Shown in pieces: positions 43,210 through 53,198 of a stretch of DNA of 64,000 nucleotides. Source of the DNA: Magnetococcales bacterium (GTDB taxonomy: Bacteria; Pseudomonadota; Magnetococcia; Magnetococcales; Magnetaquicoccaceae); assembly GCA_015234115.1 (NCBI GenBank), contig JADFWP010000006.1:21439-85438 (forward strand), given 5' to 3'. Under the pieces are notes generated by a model. That model saw only the letters and a program-made list of their open reading frames with translations, ran no database searches and had not been told where the DNA came from. Position 1 is the stretch's first letter, and every line of letters starts with the position of its first letter. A program made the position numbers and the translations under genes.

Positions 43210-46200
43210 TCAGAACGCCACGTTCAGCGTCAAAGAGATGGCCCGCCCCGGATCCCGGCCTTGCAGCACGAAGGGATCGACCAGCCAGTCAAAATGGGCA
43301 TCGAAGAGGTTTTCGAGTTTCAGCAGCAAGGAACCTTTCTTCTGCTCGAACGCATAGCCCAACTCCAGATCGGTGATCCAGATGGCCTCCGATGACCGGG
43401 CGGCGGCAAAATCAATGAAACGGTAGCTCTCTCTGGCTTTTGCCGACCAGCCATCCGCTCCTTGCCATTTGATCCCGAGTTGGGCAAGATGGTCGTTCCT
43501 GTCCGTGGCTGAACGATCCGCCAAATTCAGGAAACGATAGCGTGCCGTCATGCCCAATCCATCGCCGAGCAGGTGGTTATGGAGCAGTTCAGCACCCTTG
43601 AACCGATTCTCCCAAAGCATTCGGTTGCCAGTGTTGTCCGTTTCTCCGTATTCCCGATCGCCATCGAAGAGCGCCACCGACCACAACCCCTCTCCGGTGT
43701 CGTATTCCCAGGCCAGTTGCAGCTCATCGGTTTGTGTGCCGGGCTGCCCGTTGCGATGGACGAGAACTCCTGCAATATCTGCCGGTTCCAGTCGATCACC
43801 ATAGAGGGGCAGCAGGGAACGAAACGCTGCCAATCGAAAAGTATGCGCGGGAGATGGGGTCCAGATGGCGCCAAAACGGGGACTCCACTGGTTGATGTCC
43901 CAGGTGGTCTGGTAGGAGAGATTGCCGGTTTGCAGGGCATCGTAAAAGAGTGCTCCCTCCAGGGTCCAACTCGGAGTGAGATGAAAGATATCCTGCAAGA
44001 ACAGCGTGTTCATGGAACGGTCCTGTTCGGTCAGCACGGCAGGCAGAGGGTTGGTGCCCAGCGGCGGAACCAGCACCTCCAGATCGGTATTGTTTTGATA
44101 ATTTGCCGAGCCTGTATAGTGGATCGCGCCGATCAGCAGTTGGTTGTCCTGTTGTTTGAAAAGAAATTCCCCTTGCAGTTGCGAGAAGTCGCTCACCGAG
44201 TCGATCCGGGAGGCCAGATCGATGGTGGAGCCGGGCAGCAGTTGATCGGCGGTCACGGCATCGAGTCGGCTGCGCAGTTGCAGGTTGGTCGGCGCGTGGA
44301 TGGTCATGCCGTGCAGCAGCAGATCCGCGCCGGGCGCAAAATGACGATGGTATCCGGCTTCCCACCGCTGCGTCCGACCCTCCAGGCCATCTTGCGGAGC
44401 AACCGGAGCATCCCACTCGAAGCGGCGATCCTGGCTGCCGGTTTGCGTGTATGAGGTCTGGGCGGCAGCGAGCATGAAGCTGTCGGTATCGGTCGGATCC
44501 CATTTCATCCAGCCGAGCAGGCTGCGATTGTGATCGCCGAGATCAGAGCGCCAACCCTTGGTTTCGGTTGCGCTGACGCCAATCTGATACGCGAGATTCT
44601 GCTGCGGCAACGCGCCCACTGCCGAGGCATCCCGATCAAAACGCCCGTGATTGCCGAGCCTGATCGAGGCTTCGGGTTGGATGCCGGGTTTTTCGACAAA
44701 GGTGGTGTAGTGGTTGAGGCTGTTGACCGTATTGAGATTGGCCGGTTGCAGCAGTCGGGCGAGCAGGTATTCGCTGTTGCGCGCCCAGATGCGCTCTTCC
44801 TGGTTGGCGAGCGATCCGGCGTAAAAGAGATGGCCCGAGGCGTTGGTGTAGTCCTGCCGGGTCGAGGCGACCGCCTTGTTTTGCGCCCAGGAATCCAGGT
44901 CGAGCTGTTTGTAGAGCCTGGACAGATCGACATTCTTCACCGCCAGATCCCCGTCCAGCAAAAAGCGTGAACGATAGACCGCCTGATTGTCGTTCAGCGC
45001 CATGGCCTGTTGCAGGGTGCGGATGGCCTGGGAAGGCTGGTTGAGTTCGCGCAGGATGATCGCCGTATAGAGCAGCGGCGTCGGATCTTTGGGATCGAGC
45101 CGCTGGGCCATCTGCAGAATATCCAACGCCTTCTGGTGGCGGCCTGCCTGATAGAGCATCTTGGCCCAGTAGCTGCGGAAAAGCGAGCGGGTGGGATCGA
45201 GCAGCACCGCCTGACTGATCTCCTCGAAGGCTTGGGCGGTTGCTCCGGCGCGCATCAGGGCCAGTCCCAGTCCAAGATGGGGTTCGGCGAGTGTGGTGTT
45301 TTGCTGGATCGCCTGTTTGAAAGCGGCGGAGGCGGCGACCGTTTGCCGTTCGGCCAGCAGAATGAATCCGCGCAGACTCTGAATCTCTCCGGCATGCGGA
45401 TCGGAACCCGCCGCCTGTTCGATGGTGCGCAGCGCCTCCTGATTGCGTCCGCCGCCGAATTGCAGCCGGGCCAACGCGAGCAGGGCGGTGGGATGGTTGG
45501 GTTCCTGTTTGAGCGCGGTTTGCAGGCTGCGTTCGGCCTCATCCAAGGCGAATTGGGCCTGCTGGACATAGGCGAGCAGAATCCAGGGGGCAGCCGTATG
45601 CTCTGCCAGACGGATCGCCTCGCGGGCCGTCTGTTGCATCTCCTCCCGGTGATCGAGGGAGAGGGCGGTCAGGGTGCGCAGTTGCCAGCCAAGCGGTTCT
45701 TCGGGATGGCGCGCCGTGTGGTCGGTCAGGAGTTGATGGGCATGTACCAGGGCGTTGCCCTGGATTTTCTGCCAGGCAAGCTCCAGAGTGGTGCGCTGGT
45801 CGGCGGTCAGGGGATGGCGTTGCCGATCCACTGCGGCCAGAATCGGTGGCACGCTGATGAACCATTGCACCGCATTTTCCGCATTGAGTTTCAATAATTT
45901 TGCGGGGGCGCTGTCGGCACGGGTTTCGATTCCCTCGCCGCTGCTCACCACGGCTTCGCCATGAGCGTTGCGCAGTTGCGCACTTCCTTCCAGGGCGGTG
46001 ACGCGCAGCGTTTTGCCATCTTCCATTTCCAGAACCAGTTCGGTGCCGCGCACGCCGACTTCTGCTGCCGGAGTCTTGAAAGTGATGGCCACTTCGCGAT
46101 TTTTGTTCAAGAACCACGCCCCACCGCGTTTCAGTTGAAACTCGGAACGGATCGAAGGAGGAGAGGCGTTCGGGTCATCGCCGAGGCTCCAGATGCCGCT

Positions 46201-46479
46201 CGGTGCCACTTCGCCGATGACGAAATCGGAGCTTTCTTTCAATTTGATCAGGCTTTCATCCGCCATCAGCAAAGAGACCCGGCTCAACGGGCCGGTGCGG
46301 ATGATCTCCCCTTCGCGGAGGGTTTGCCCGATTGCGGCCTGCTTCCAGGTGACGCCTTCGCTGGTCATGAATTCGACCCGGCCAGCCAGATCGACCAGCC
46401 AGGCTTGTGTCGCAGAGGGATCCGCCTGACCGGCACAGGAGACGGAGAGGATGAAAAGGCAGATGACGCGCCTGATCAT
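43210..46479 (-). CDS. FecR-TPR-outer-membrane beta-barrel fusion protein
   Basis: 1089 residues from ATG 46479. A signal peptide (VICLFILSVSCAGQA) is followed by a FecR-type domain (~25-150: REGEIIRTGPLSRVSL, EVGVRGTELVLEMEDG), about eight TPR-like units (~190-480), and a large region of alternating strands ending in aromatic Phe (LTLNVAF), typical of an outer-membrane barrel of the TonB-receptor class. No plug domain is seen. The N-terminal domains would sit in the periplasm. It starts 29 bases after the RTX/caspase-like gene in the same direction, so the two are likely one transcript. Open frame upstream of 46479 is the neighbouring gene in another frame. Confidence 0.8.
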   Translation of the reverse strand: MIRRVICLFILSVSCAGQADPSATQAWLVDLAGRVEFMTSEGVTWKQAAIGQTLREGEIIRTGPLSRVSLLMADESLIKLKESSDFVIGEVAPSGIWSLGDDPNASPPSIRSEFQLKRGGAWFLNKNREVAITFKTPAAEVGVRGTELVLEMEDGKTLRVTALEGSAQLRNAHGEAVVSSGEGIETRADSAPAKLLKLNAENAVQWFISVPPILAAVDRQRHPLTADQRTTLELAWQKIQGNALVHAHQLLTDHTARHPEEPLGWQLRTLTALSLDHREEMQQTAREAIRLAEHTAAPWILLAYVQQAQFALDEAERSLQTALKQEPNHPTALLALARLQFGGGRNQEALRTIEQAAGSDPHAGEIQSLRGFILLAERQTVAASAAFKQAIQQNTTLAEPHLGLGLALMRAGATAQAFEEISQAVLLDPTRSLFRSYWAKMLYQAGRHQKALDILQMAQRLDPKDPTPLLYTAIILRELNQPSQAIRTLQQAMALNDNQAVYRSRFLLDGDLAVKNVDLSRLYKQLDLDSWAQNKAVASTRQDYTNASGHLFYAGSLANQEERIWARNSEYLLARLLQPANLNTVNSLNHYTTFVEKPGIQPEASIRLGNHGRFDRDASAVGALPQQNLAYQIGVSATETKGWRSDLGDHNRSLLGWMKWDPTDTDSFMLAAAQTSYTQTGSQDRRFEWDAPVAPQDGLEGRTQRWEAGYHRHFAPGADLLLHGMTIHAPTNLQLRSRLDAVTADQLLPGSTIDLASRIDSVSDFSQLQGEFLFKQQDNQLLIGAIHYTGSANYQNNTDLEVLVPPLGTNPLPAVLTEQDRSMNTLFLQDIFHLTPSWTLEGALFYDALQTGNLSYQTTWDINQWSPRFGAIWTPSPAHTFRLAAFRSLLPLYGDRLEPADIAGVLVHRNGQPGTQTDELQLAWEYDTGEGLWSVALFDGDREYGETDNTGNRMLWENRFKGAELLHNHLLGDGLGMTARYRFLNLADRSATDRNDHLAQLGIKWQGADGWSAKARESYRFIDFAAARSSEAIWITDLELGYAFEQKKGSLLLKLENLFDAHFDWLVDPFVLQGRDPGRAISLTLNVAF

Positions 46480-46508
46480 GCGGATCAGGGCAGGTTGTCT
46501 GCTGTTGA

Positions 46509-49500
46509 TCAACTGGCCACCATCAGAATCTGACTGGCTGTCAGGTTGGTCACACCGTTGAGCGTGACCATGGGGAGCGCGGCGGCAGAACCGTTGCCAT
46601 CCGGGTCGTAGCGCAGAATCCCGGTCGAAGTATTGAAAAGAAATCGCTGCGTTGCTGCTGTTGCTCTGCCGGTGGAACTGGCGAGAAAGCGGGTGGCTCC
46701 CAAAGCTCCAGTCGTGAGTCTGCCAAAATTGGCACTCACAAAGAGCAGTTTGTCGTTCTGGGTCGAGCGGAAATCGGTGATGGTATCCTGTTTGTCCGCC
46801 GGGCGCACGAACTTGAAGCGATCCGCCCCGCTTCCACCGGTCAGCCGGTCGTTGCCTGCCCCGCCGGTCAGGATGTCGTCTCCTGGTCCGCCGGCCAGGG
46901 TTTCGTTGCTGGCCGTCCCATTGATCGTCTGATTGCGCGGATCCAGACCGATCACTTTTTGCGTGACCGACCCGGCCTCTCCGGCTCCCAAGGTCACCGA
47001 TTTGGTTTGATAGCCCGCCAGTGAAATCTGCAACGTTCCCCCTGAGGTCGGGACCAGGGTTTCCAGGCTGCCATTGCGCTCGGTGCGGGCAATCACCTCG
47101 CCATTCAGTTTCAGCATCACGCCCGACAGTGCGATCAGATCTCGGCTGCTGTAGATCAGTCCTTGCAAAATCCCAGGGATTTCGTTGGTCGGGTTGAGGG
47201 TGAACGGCTGGGCTGGGCTGGTCGTTGCGGCTCCATAGGCATCGACGGCCTCCACCTTCCACCAATAGTGTCCGGCCTCCAGGCGGTCGGTAAAATCGAT
47301 CAGCGCCTGGGAAAAAGGCAGGCTTTCCTCCTTGTAGACCACTTGTGAAAAGTTCCGGTCTGAGGCGATGGAGATGGTATAGGTGACGGCATCCTGTTCC
47401 GGATCCGTGGCATTGCCCCAGTTGAACATCGCCACCCGACTGACGATGCCGCTGCTTGTGGGAGACTGCAAGGTAAAACTTCCGGGAGCCTGATTTCCGG
47501 ATTTGGTCTTGTAGACATAGCCGGTGACGGGATCCGAGGTCTCCCCGGTTGCGGCATCCTGGAGATAATATTGAATCTGATAGCGACCGGGCGTGGTGAA
47601 ACCGGCAAAACCGGTGATCGAGCTGGTATTGATCTCCCAGCGTTGTTGACCCTCATTGTAGGTCATGTTTCCGGAAGGCAGGGAGACGCTGACCTGATAG
47701 GAAGAGGCAGAGGAGGAGGCAGAGGAGGAGGAGGCGCTGTTCTGTACGGAAAAATCGGGTCCGATGATGGTCATCCACCCTGCCGATGCCTGGGCAGTGG
47801 CGGGATGGGCGATTTTGGCCCACAAAAGCGCGGTCTGGCCGGCGTTGTAGATCGCCGGACGCACCTGATCGATGGCGAACGGGTTTTCGATGGCATTGCT
47901 TTGGCTCGCCAGATCGAAACCGAGCCTCAGATCGTTGGCCACGGCGCCATCGTCTCCGCTGCGCGTCGAAAGTTCGTTGCTGCCGGTTCCGTTGCCGTTG
48001 TCGTCCAGCAGGGGGTGCTGTCCGGAGACGTCATTGATCCGTTCGTCGATGCGATTTTGCGGTGAGTTGCGGAGCGCGTTGGCCTGATTGTGCAACACCA
48101 CGGGATCTTTTTCGGTCAGGGTGGTGGCTTCGCTGAAGGCTTCGTAAAAGGAGTTGCCACGCCCCAATGACTTGAAAAGCAGTTCGACGAACAGTTCACC
48201 GCTTTGGATGCCGTCGGCTTCGCGCGCTCCCCGGTGAGAGAGTTCCGTGGCCGTGGAAGAGGCGATCACCATGCGGTTGTTGGCCGCCAGATCATCGACA
48301 AAGCTGCCCGAATAGCACGCGCCCAGAATCGCCACCTGTTGTTGGGCCAGAGCCTGCTGACCTGCCGCCCCCCGTGAACGAAATGCGGTATTGAGGTCAT
48401 CGAGCCAGAGTTTCAAATCGGCGGAGGTGATGCGTCCCGTACTGGTGTCTGGTCCGATCAGGAAGGTTTCCGGTTTGCCGTGATCCACCATGATCAGGTA
48501 GAGAGGGGCTGGCGCTGCCAGCATTTTGTCGCGCGCCCACACCTCGATGGCATTTTGCAGCGTGGCCCGGGTGGGGTTGAGAGCGGAAACGCCGTCCAGA
48601 TTGCGAAAATCCCCGTTGCCCAGTTCCGGATTGATTTGGCTGGTGTCGAAGTTGAAATATTTGATATTTCCGGAAGTGAATCCGCGTCTCAGCAGGGTTT
48701 GATAGATGTGGTTGGTGGTGCGTTTGTGGGCCAGGATCCCTTCCGGCGTGCCACTGCCGATGGCAACCTCTCCTTGCACCAGAATCGCATAGCCTGCCGG
48801 AGCGCCCACCCGCACATCGGCATAACTGGTGGCCGATCCCAGCATCAGCGAGGCATCGCTGGTCACTTGCAACACATGACTGCCTGAACTCGAAAACCCG
48901 CTGACTCCCCGGAAGGTGAAATGACCGGCATTGTCGCTGGTGGTTGTGGTGACGGTACGGGAATCCCCGTTCGGTGCCGTGATGGTGAGACGAACCGTCT
49001 GACCTGAAAAACTCCAGTCTCCACTATCCGCCCGGCGCAACTGACCGCTGACCGTGACCGCCTCCCCAGGATTGATGGCATAAAGCGGTGCGGTTAAATC
49101 AATGGCTGTAGCGATTTTGCGACCGTCGAGCGTGTAGCCGAAATGTACGGTGCTGTTGCTGCTGTTTCCTGCCTGATCCCGGGCGCGAGCGGTCAGGATG
49201 TAGGTGTGGCCAAAGGTCCAGACGCTGTTGCCGGTATCCAGGCTCCAGTTCGTGCCAGAGGTTTGGGCCGTGATCCAACCGGAGCCTTCCTGATCGATGT
49301 ATTGACCGTTTCGATAAACGATATAGCGATTGTTGGTCTGGTCCTGGATCATCAACTCCACGGCAGCGATCCCCGATCCAATGTCGGAGGCCGTACCGGT
49401 GAACGAGGTCAGGCGTTCGTAGGTCTGATTGTCCACTGGCGCCGTGACGGCAAGAACCGGATTGATGTGATCGGACTGGATCGTGATCGCAAGCGGGGCA

Positions 49501-50816
49501 GAGGCGGCACTGTCGTTGCCGGCGGCATCGGTCTGGAGCGCGCGGATGGCGTGGGTTCCGGAGGTCAGGCTCACATCCAGGCTCCAGGAGGTGTTGACCA
49601 AGAGAGTGGTGGCCAACAGTTCTCCTTCGTCGATGGAACTGTTATTGTTGCGGTCATCGAACAAGGCCAGGGTTGCGCCACGCTCCCCTTGTCCGCGCAG
49701 GGTCAGGCCGCTGCTCTGATCGGTGGTGTTGTCGCTGTTCGAGGCACCGTTATCATCCTCTGCGGCCAGGTCCAGGGCGGTCGGCGCGGCTGGCGCGATG
49801 GTGTCGGCACTGAGGATGGTCGCTGTGGAGAAGATCGGATCCAGCCGTCCATCCTCGTTGAGATCGGCCAGTGCGACCGCTTCCGCATCGCTGCCGACAT
49901 CCCAACTCTGGGCCGTCAGAAAGGTGCCGTTGCCCCGGCCCGGCAAGATGATCGCCCGTCTGCCGGTCTGCCCCACCAGCAGATCCAAATCCCCATCCGC
50001 ATCCAGATCCCCAAGCGCCAGATCGGTCGGATCCCCCTCCAGCAGATAACGAACCGGAGCGAGAAAGGCGCCATTGCCACTGGCCAGCAACACGGAAAGC
50101 GCATATTCGGCGTTGTCCGGACGACTGCTCACCACCAGATCCGGCTTGCCGTCCCCATTCAGATCCCCGATCACCACCTTGTCGGGTTGGATGACAGAAA
50201 TCGTCCGCAAGGTCTGGAAAGTGCCATCCCCGACACCGCTCAGGATCGAGAGTGATTCATCCCCGGCATTGGCGGTCACCAGATCCGGCGTGCCATCCTG
50301 GTTGAGATCGGCCACAGTCACTCCGCCCGGCCAGTTCCCGGTGGCAAAGGTGGCGGGATCCTGAAAGGTGCCGTTGCCATTGCCGAGCAACACCGTGACG
50401 CCATCGGCGCCATTGGCCCCGACGACCAGATCGGCCACACCATCGCTGTTCAGATCGCTCCAGGCCAGGGCGTTCGGATAGAGTACCGAGTCGAGCGTCC
50501 CCAACGCACTGAACGTACCGTCTCCATTGCCGACCAGCAGATGGATCCGGCTGTCGTTGGTGTCGAACACCGCCAGATCCAGCACATCGTCTTGATTCAG
50601 AAAATTTGCGACCACACCGTTTCCCATGCCGGGCAACGCAGTCAGGCGCGCCGACAACCGACCCGTGCCATCGCCCAGCAACACCACCAGGTTTCCTTCA
50701 TCGGTGGTGCCGACGACATCCTGATGACCATCATTGTTCAGATCGCACGCCACCTGATCGGAAAGCGCGGTGCTGGGCAGGGAACTCGGCGCGGAGAATA
50801 AATCAAAAATGGGCAT
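46509..50816 (-). CDS. giant RTX protein with FG-GAP repeats and a legumain/caspase-like domain
   Basis: 1435 residues, no classical signal peptide. Residues 1-340 are FG-GAP/VCBS repeats (DLNNDGHQDVVG type) of a beta-propeller. Ig-like domains follow to ~670. A C13-like cysteine peptidase domain (~690-900) has a His779 (MVDHGK) and Cys834 (LGACYSGSF) dyad. Then come a Ser/Ala-rich stretch, a fibronectin III-like domain, a carboxypeptidase-regulatory-like domain, calcium-binding nonapeptides (GGPGDDILTGGAGNDRLTG) and an RTX C-terminus fit for type I secretion. No ABC exporter genes are nearby. AGGAG lies 11 bases upstream. It pairs with the FecR-TPR-barrel gene. Confidence 0.85.
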   Translation of the reverse strand: MPIFDLFSAPSSLPSTALSDQVACDLNNDGHQDVVGTTDEGNLVVLLGDGTGRLSARLTALPGMGNGVVANFLNQDDVLDLAVFDTNDSRIHLLVGNGDGTFSALGTLDSVLYPNALAWSDLNSDGVADLVVGANGADGVTVLLGNGNGTFQDPATFATGNWPGGVTVADLNQDGTPDLVTANAGDESLSILSGVGDGTFQTLRTISVIQPDKVVIGDLNGDGKPDLVVSSRPDNAEYALSVLLASGNGAFLAPVRYLLEGDPTDLALGDLDADGDLDLLVGQTGRRAIILPGRGNGTFLTAQSWDVGSDAEAVALADLNEDGRLDPIFSTATILSADTIAPAAPTALDLAAEDDNGASNSDNTTDQSSGLTLRGQGERGATLALFDDRNNNSSIDEGELLATTLLVNTSWSLDVSLTSGTHAIRALQTDAAGNDSAASAPLAITIQSDHINPVLAVTAPVDNQTYERLTSFTGTASDIGSGIAAVELMIQDQTNNRYIVYRNGQYIDQEGSGWITAQTSGTNWSLDTGNSVWTFGHTYILTARARDQAGNSSNSTVHFGYTLDGRKIATAIDLTAPLYAINPGEAVTVSGQLRRADSGDWSFSGQTVRLTITAPNGDSRTVTTTTSDNAGHFTFRGVSGFSSSGSHVLQVTSDASLMLGSATSYADVRVGAPAGYAILVQGEVAIGSGTPEGILAHKRTTNHIYQTLLRRGFTSGNIKYFNFDTSQINPELGNGDFRNLDGVSALNPTRATLQNAIEVWARDKMLAAPAPLYLIMVDHGKPETFLIGPDTSTGRITSADLKLWLDDLNTAFRSRGAAGQQALAQQQVAILGACYSGSFVDDLAANNRMVIASSTATELSHRGAREADGIQSGELFVELLFKSLGRGNSFYEAFSEATTLTEKDPVVLHNQANALRNSPQNRIDERINDVSGQHPLLDDNGNGTGSNELSTRSGDDGAVANDLRLGFDLASQSNAIENPFAIDQVRPAIYNAGQTALLWAKIAHPATAQASAGWMTIIGPDFSVQNSASSSSASSSASSYQVSVSLPSGNMTYNEGQQRWEINTSSITGFAGFTTPGRYQIQYYLQDAATGETSDPVTGYVYKTKSGNQAPGSFTLQSPTSSGIVSRVAMFNWGNATDPEQDAVTYTISIASDRNFSQVVYKEESLPFSQALIDFTDRLEAGHYWWKVEAVDAYGAATTSPAQPFTLNPTNEIPGILQGLIYSSRDLIALSGVMLKLNGEVIARTERNGSLETLVPTSGGTLQISLAGYQTKSVTLGAGEAGSVTQKVIGLDPRNQTINGTASNETLAGGPGDDILTGGAGNDRLTGGSGADRFKFVRPADKQDTITDFRSTQNDKLLFVSANFGRLTTGALGATRFLASSTGRATAATQRFLFNTSTGILRYDPDGNGSAAALPMVTLNGVTNLTASQILMVAS

Positions 50817-50906
50817 AGGGGGGGCGGCTCCTGACCTGACAACAGAAATTATTTAATGGCGGGCATATGCAAACACTGTAGGATATTGACAGCGGCTTCT
50901 CCCTTA

Positions 50907-51332
50907 TTGCAGGTGCAGGCTCCAGGTCAATATCTTTGGCTTGTCAATTGGAACGAAACATCTCATCCGGACTGCTGGCATCCAGAATACGTTCTGTCCA
51001 GGTGTCCAAAGTTGCGAGATCAGCGCTCTCCACCTGGTTTTGTATTTCGGTTGAGAGCGAGCCAAACTTGTGTTTGATTTGGCGTAACAGCATGGAAGCC
51101 GCTTTTTTCTGCGCCCCACGCGCCTCCCCACGCGCCTCCCCACGCGCCTCCCCACGCGCCTCCCCACGCGCCTCCCCGATCATTCTCCCATGCTCCTCCC
51201 CGATCATTCTCCCGCGCGCTTCTCCTTCTGCGATCAACTCTTGAGCAAAGATCGACATCATTTTGGTTTCCTCCTCTGGTTTGACATGCATGACAATTTC
51301 TTGCACGCTCTTTTTTTGCAACAACGGGAAGG
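50907..51332 (-). repeat. tandem duplicate of the 3' part of the rpn pseudogene (unit 1)
   Basis: Bases 50907-51332 copy 51353-51779 with few differences, separated by 20 bases. The copy encodes a free C-terminal fragment (50944-51324 and just upstream) with the same EARG repeats and the ending TERILDASSPDEMFRSN. It has no start of its own and is probably untranslated. Confidence 0.88.
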
Positions 51333-51352
51333 ATATTTCCTGGTCTCTCCTG

Positions 51353-51779
51353 TTGCAGATGCAGGCTCCAAGTCAATCTTTATTGGCTTGTCAATTGGAA
51401 CGAAACATCTCATCCGGACTGCTGGCATCCAGAATACGTTCTGTCCAGGTGTCCAAAGTTGCGAGATCGGCGCTCTCCACCTGGTTTTGTATTTCGGTTG
51501 AGAGCGAGCCAAACTTGTGCTTGATTTGGCGTAACAGTATGGAAGCCGCTTTTTTCTGCGCCCCCCGCGCCTCCCCCCGCGCCTCCCCACGCGCCTCCCC
51601 ACGCGCCTCCCCACGCGCCTCCCCGATCATTCTCCCATGCTCCTCCCCGATCATTCTCCCGCGCGCTTCTCCTTCTGCGATCAACTCTTGAGCAAAGATC
51701 GACATCATTTTGGTTTCCTCCTCTGGTTTGACATGCAGGACAATCTCTTGCACGCTCTTTTTTTGCAACAACGGGAAGG
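51353..51779 (-). repeat. tandem duplicate unit 2, inside the rpn pseudogene
   Basis: This is the parent or sister copy of the unit at 50907-51332. It includes five 12-base steps coding Gly-Glu-Ala-Arg, then GEEHGRMIGEARG on the upstream side. Confidence 0.88.
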
Positions 51780-52292
51780 TCTCCATCAAATAGAGCATGA
51801 TCGGGACCAGGAGTTCCGGTGCATCCCGCAGAGCGTCGGCAATTTGTTCCAGGGCGGCCACGGGATCACGGCAGGCAGTTTTTCCCACCCTTTGCCCATC
51901 TCCCGAATGGATTGTTCGGTGCTGGCCATGATGCCACGGGTGATCTGCCACCCGACCTTGCGGTCGGGATGGCTCTTGTGTTCGATCAGGAGATGCACAA
52001 AAGCCGGACTTCCTTCGACCAGTCGCACGCGGAACAGTCGGTCGGAGAGGAACAGGCTCAAGGCATCCGGCACGAAGGAACCTTCCACCAGTTCGGGCAG
52101 TTCCGGTGCCAATTGCGCCACGATTTCTGCGGGCAGGTTCTCACGCAAAAAATACCCCACGGTTTCCGGATGGGAGAGCAACACCTTGATCAAGCGATCA
52201 TGGGGTTGCGCGATCTCCACCGGATGGGAGGGATCTTGTCCTGGTTCCCGGGTTGCCCCAGGTTCCTCTTCCCGGTCAGGAGGGGTATTCAT
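51391..52292 (-). pseudogene. Rpn/PD-(D/E)XK nuclease gene, frameshifted and internally deleted
   Basis: The 5' part (52292 to about 51870) encodes an intact Rpn N-terminus: HDRLIKVLLSHPETVGYFL and FVHLLIEHKSHPDRKVGWQ, with the catalytic E.K core. The reading then shifts near 51865-51890, and the other frame continues DPVAALEQIADALRDAPELL to the normal end TERILDASSPDEMFRSN at 51391. The ~100-residue middle of the family, including the usual LYHG region, is missing, so a deletion probably caused the shift. The 3' part is duplicated downstream. No functional protein is expected. Confidence 0.8.
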
Positions 52293-52305
52293 GGGGACTC
52301 AAACC

Positions 52306-53163
52306 TTATTGTCCGCCTCGGACGGGCCAGACGTAGTAGCTGCTCGTCTTGCTGTCGTTGTAGACGCGGCCGATGTCAATGATTACGTTCCACGCATTGA
52401 CGGTGTTGCCGGCGTAGGTAGTAGCCGACCAGTAGATGTTCGACTGAACGCCTGAGAACGGATGACTGGCTGGCAGGGCCGGGTTTCTTCGACTGTAATC
52501 GATCAAAGATTGCAACTCGAATCGATTCGGTAAGCGCCAGTCCCGATCCGTGCCTGTATAACCATCACAGGTTGTCGCTCCGGTATTCAAATCTCTGATT
52601 TTGGTCAGGGCATCGGCCCATGGCAAGACTCCCCAGCAGTCGGCATTTTTCATCCAGACCAGGCCTGTTGCTTCATCAGCAATCGATCCATCACCCTTGT
52701 CCACAAAATCTTCCGAAGACCGCATAATACCTTTTTTTAAGTTACCGTCGTCACCGGTCGCATATGATGTAGTTTGCCCGGTCTGTCGTAGCGGCGTGGG
52801 TGTGACGATGTTAAGAGCAAAGTCGCATTCGGCGAAATTGCCGGTGCCGTCATTGGCAATAACTCGCAATTGCCATTTGGATGTTCCAACGGGCGGATAG
52901 CCAGAAAAGGTTCGAGTAGCAGCATTAAAAGTCAGCCAAGATGGTAATGGCCCTCCGTCTATTTGACTTGCTGTGTAAGTTAAGTAATCCCAATCCGGAT
53001 CTGTAAAGGTTAACGCTTGGAATCGAAAAGTTATATTTTTTGTCCCGCTCCACGTCATATCAGGGATCGAGTTCGCGCAAATCGGTGCAGCGGCTTGGAC
53101 ATCAGGTAAGAAAAGCACGATTAGAGATGATAAAAGGTATGTCGAGATGGTTTCTCTGAACAT
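52306..53163 (-). CDS. secreted Ig-like/DUF1566 (Lcl C-terminal) protein, short form
   Basis: 285 residues from ATG 53163 with GGAG nine bases upstream. A signal peptide (STYLLSSLIVLFLPDVQA) is followed by one putative Ig-like domain (IPDMTWSG...RTFSGYPP) and a C-terminal DUF1566 domain (GLVWMKNADCWG, DWRLPNRFELQSLIDY, YWSATTYAG, YYVWPVRGG). It is a short paralogue of the next gene, which has six such Ig units. The domain is common in surface or secreted proteins; no activity is known. It lies just upstream of the broken rpn gene. Confidence 0.85.
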   Translation of the reverse strand: MFRETISTYLLSSLIVLFLPDVQAAAPICANSIPDMTWSGTKNITFRFQALTFTDPDWDYLTYTASQIDGGPLPSWLTFNAATRTFSGYPPVGTSKWQLRVIANDGTGNFAECDFALNIVTPTPLRQTGQTTSYATGDDGNLKKGIMRSSEDFVDKGDGSIADEATGLVWMKNADCWGVLPWADALTKIRDLNTGATTCDGYTGTDRDWRLPNRFELQSLIDYSRRNPALPASHPFSGVQSNIYWSATTYAGNTVNAWNVIIDIGRVYNDSKTSSYYVWPVRGGQ

Positions 53164-53198
53164 GGCGAACTGCTCCAAAGAAAATAGAAGGGACAGGA

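Noticed and set aside
46480..47265. Upstream extension of the FecR-TPR-barrel reading frame
   Set aside because: The sequence there is the RTX gene in its proper frame; the signal peptide at 46479 marks the true start.
49143..50255. 370-codon plus-strand frame
   Set aside because: It is antisense to the FG-GAP and Ig region of the RTX gene, with Gly/Arg/Ile-rich text lacking motifs.
51110..51220. 12-bp direct repeats looking like a small repeat array
   Set aside because: They are in-frame Gly-Glu-Ala-Arg codons of an Rpn tail with no spacers, so not a CRISPR array.
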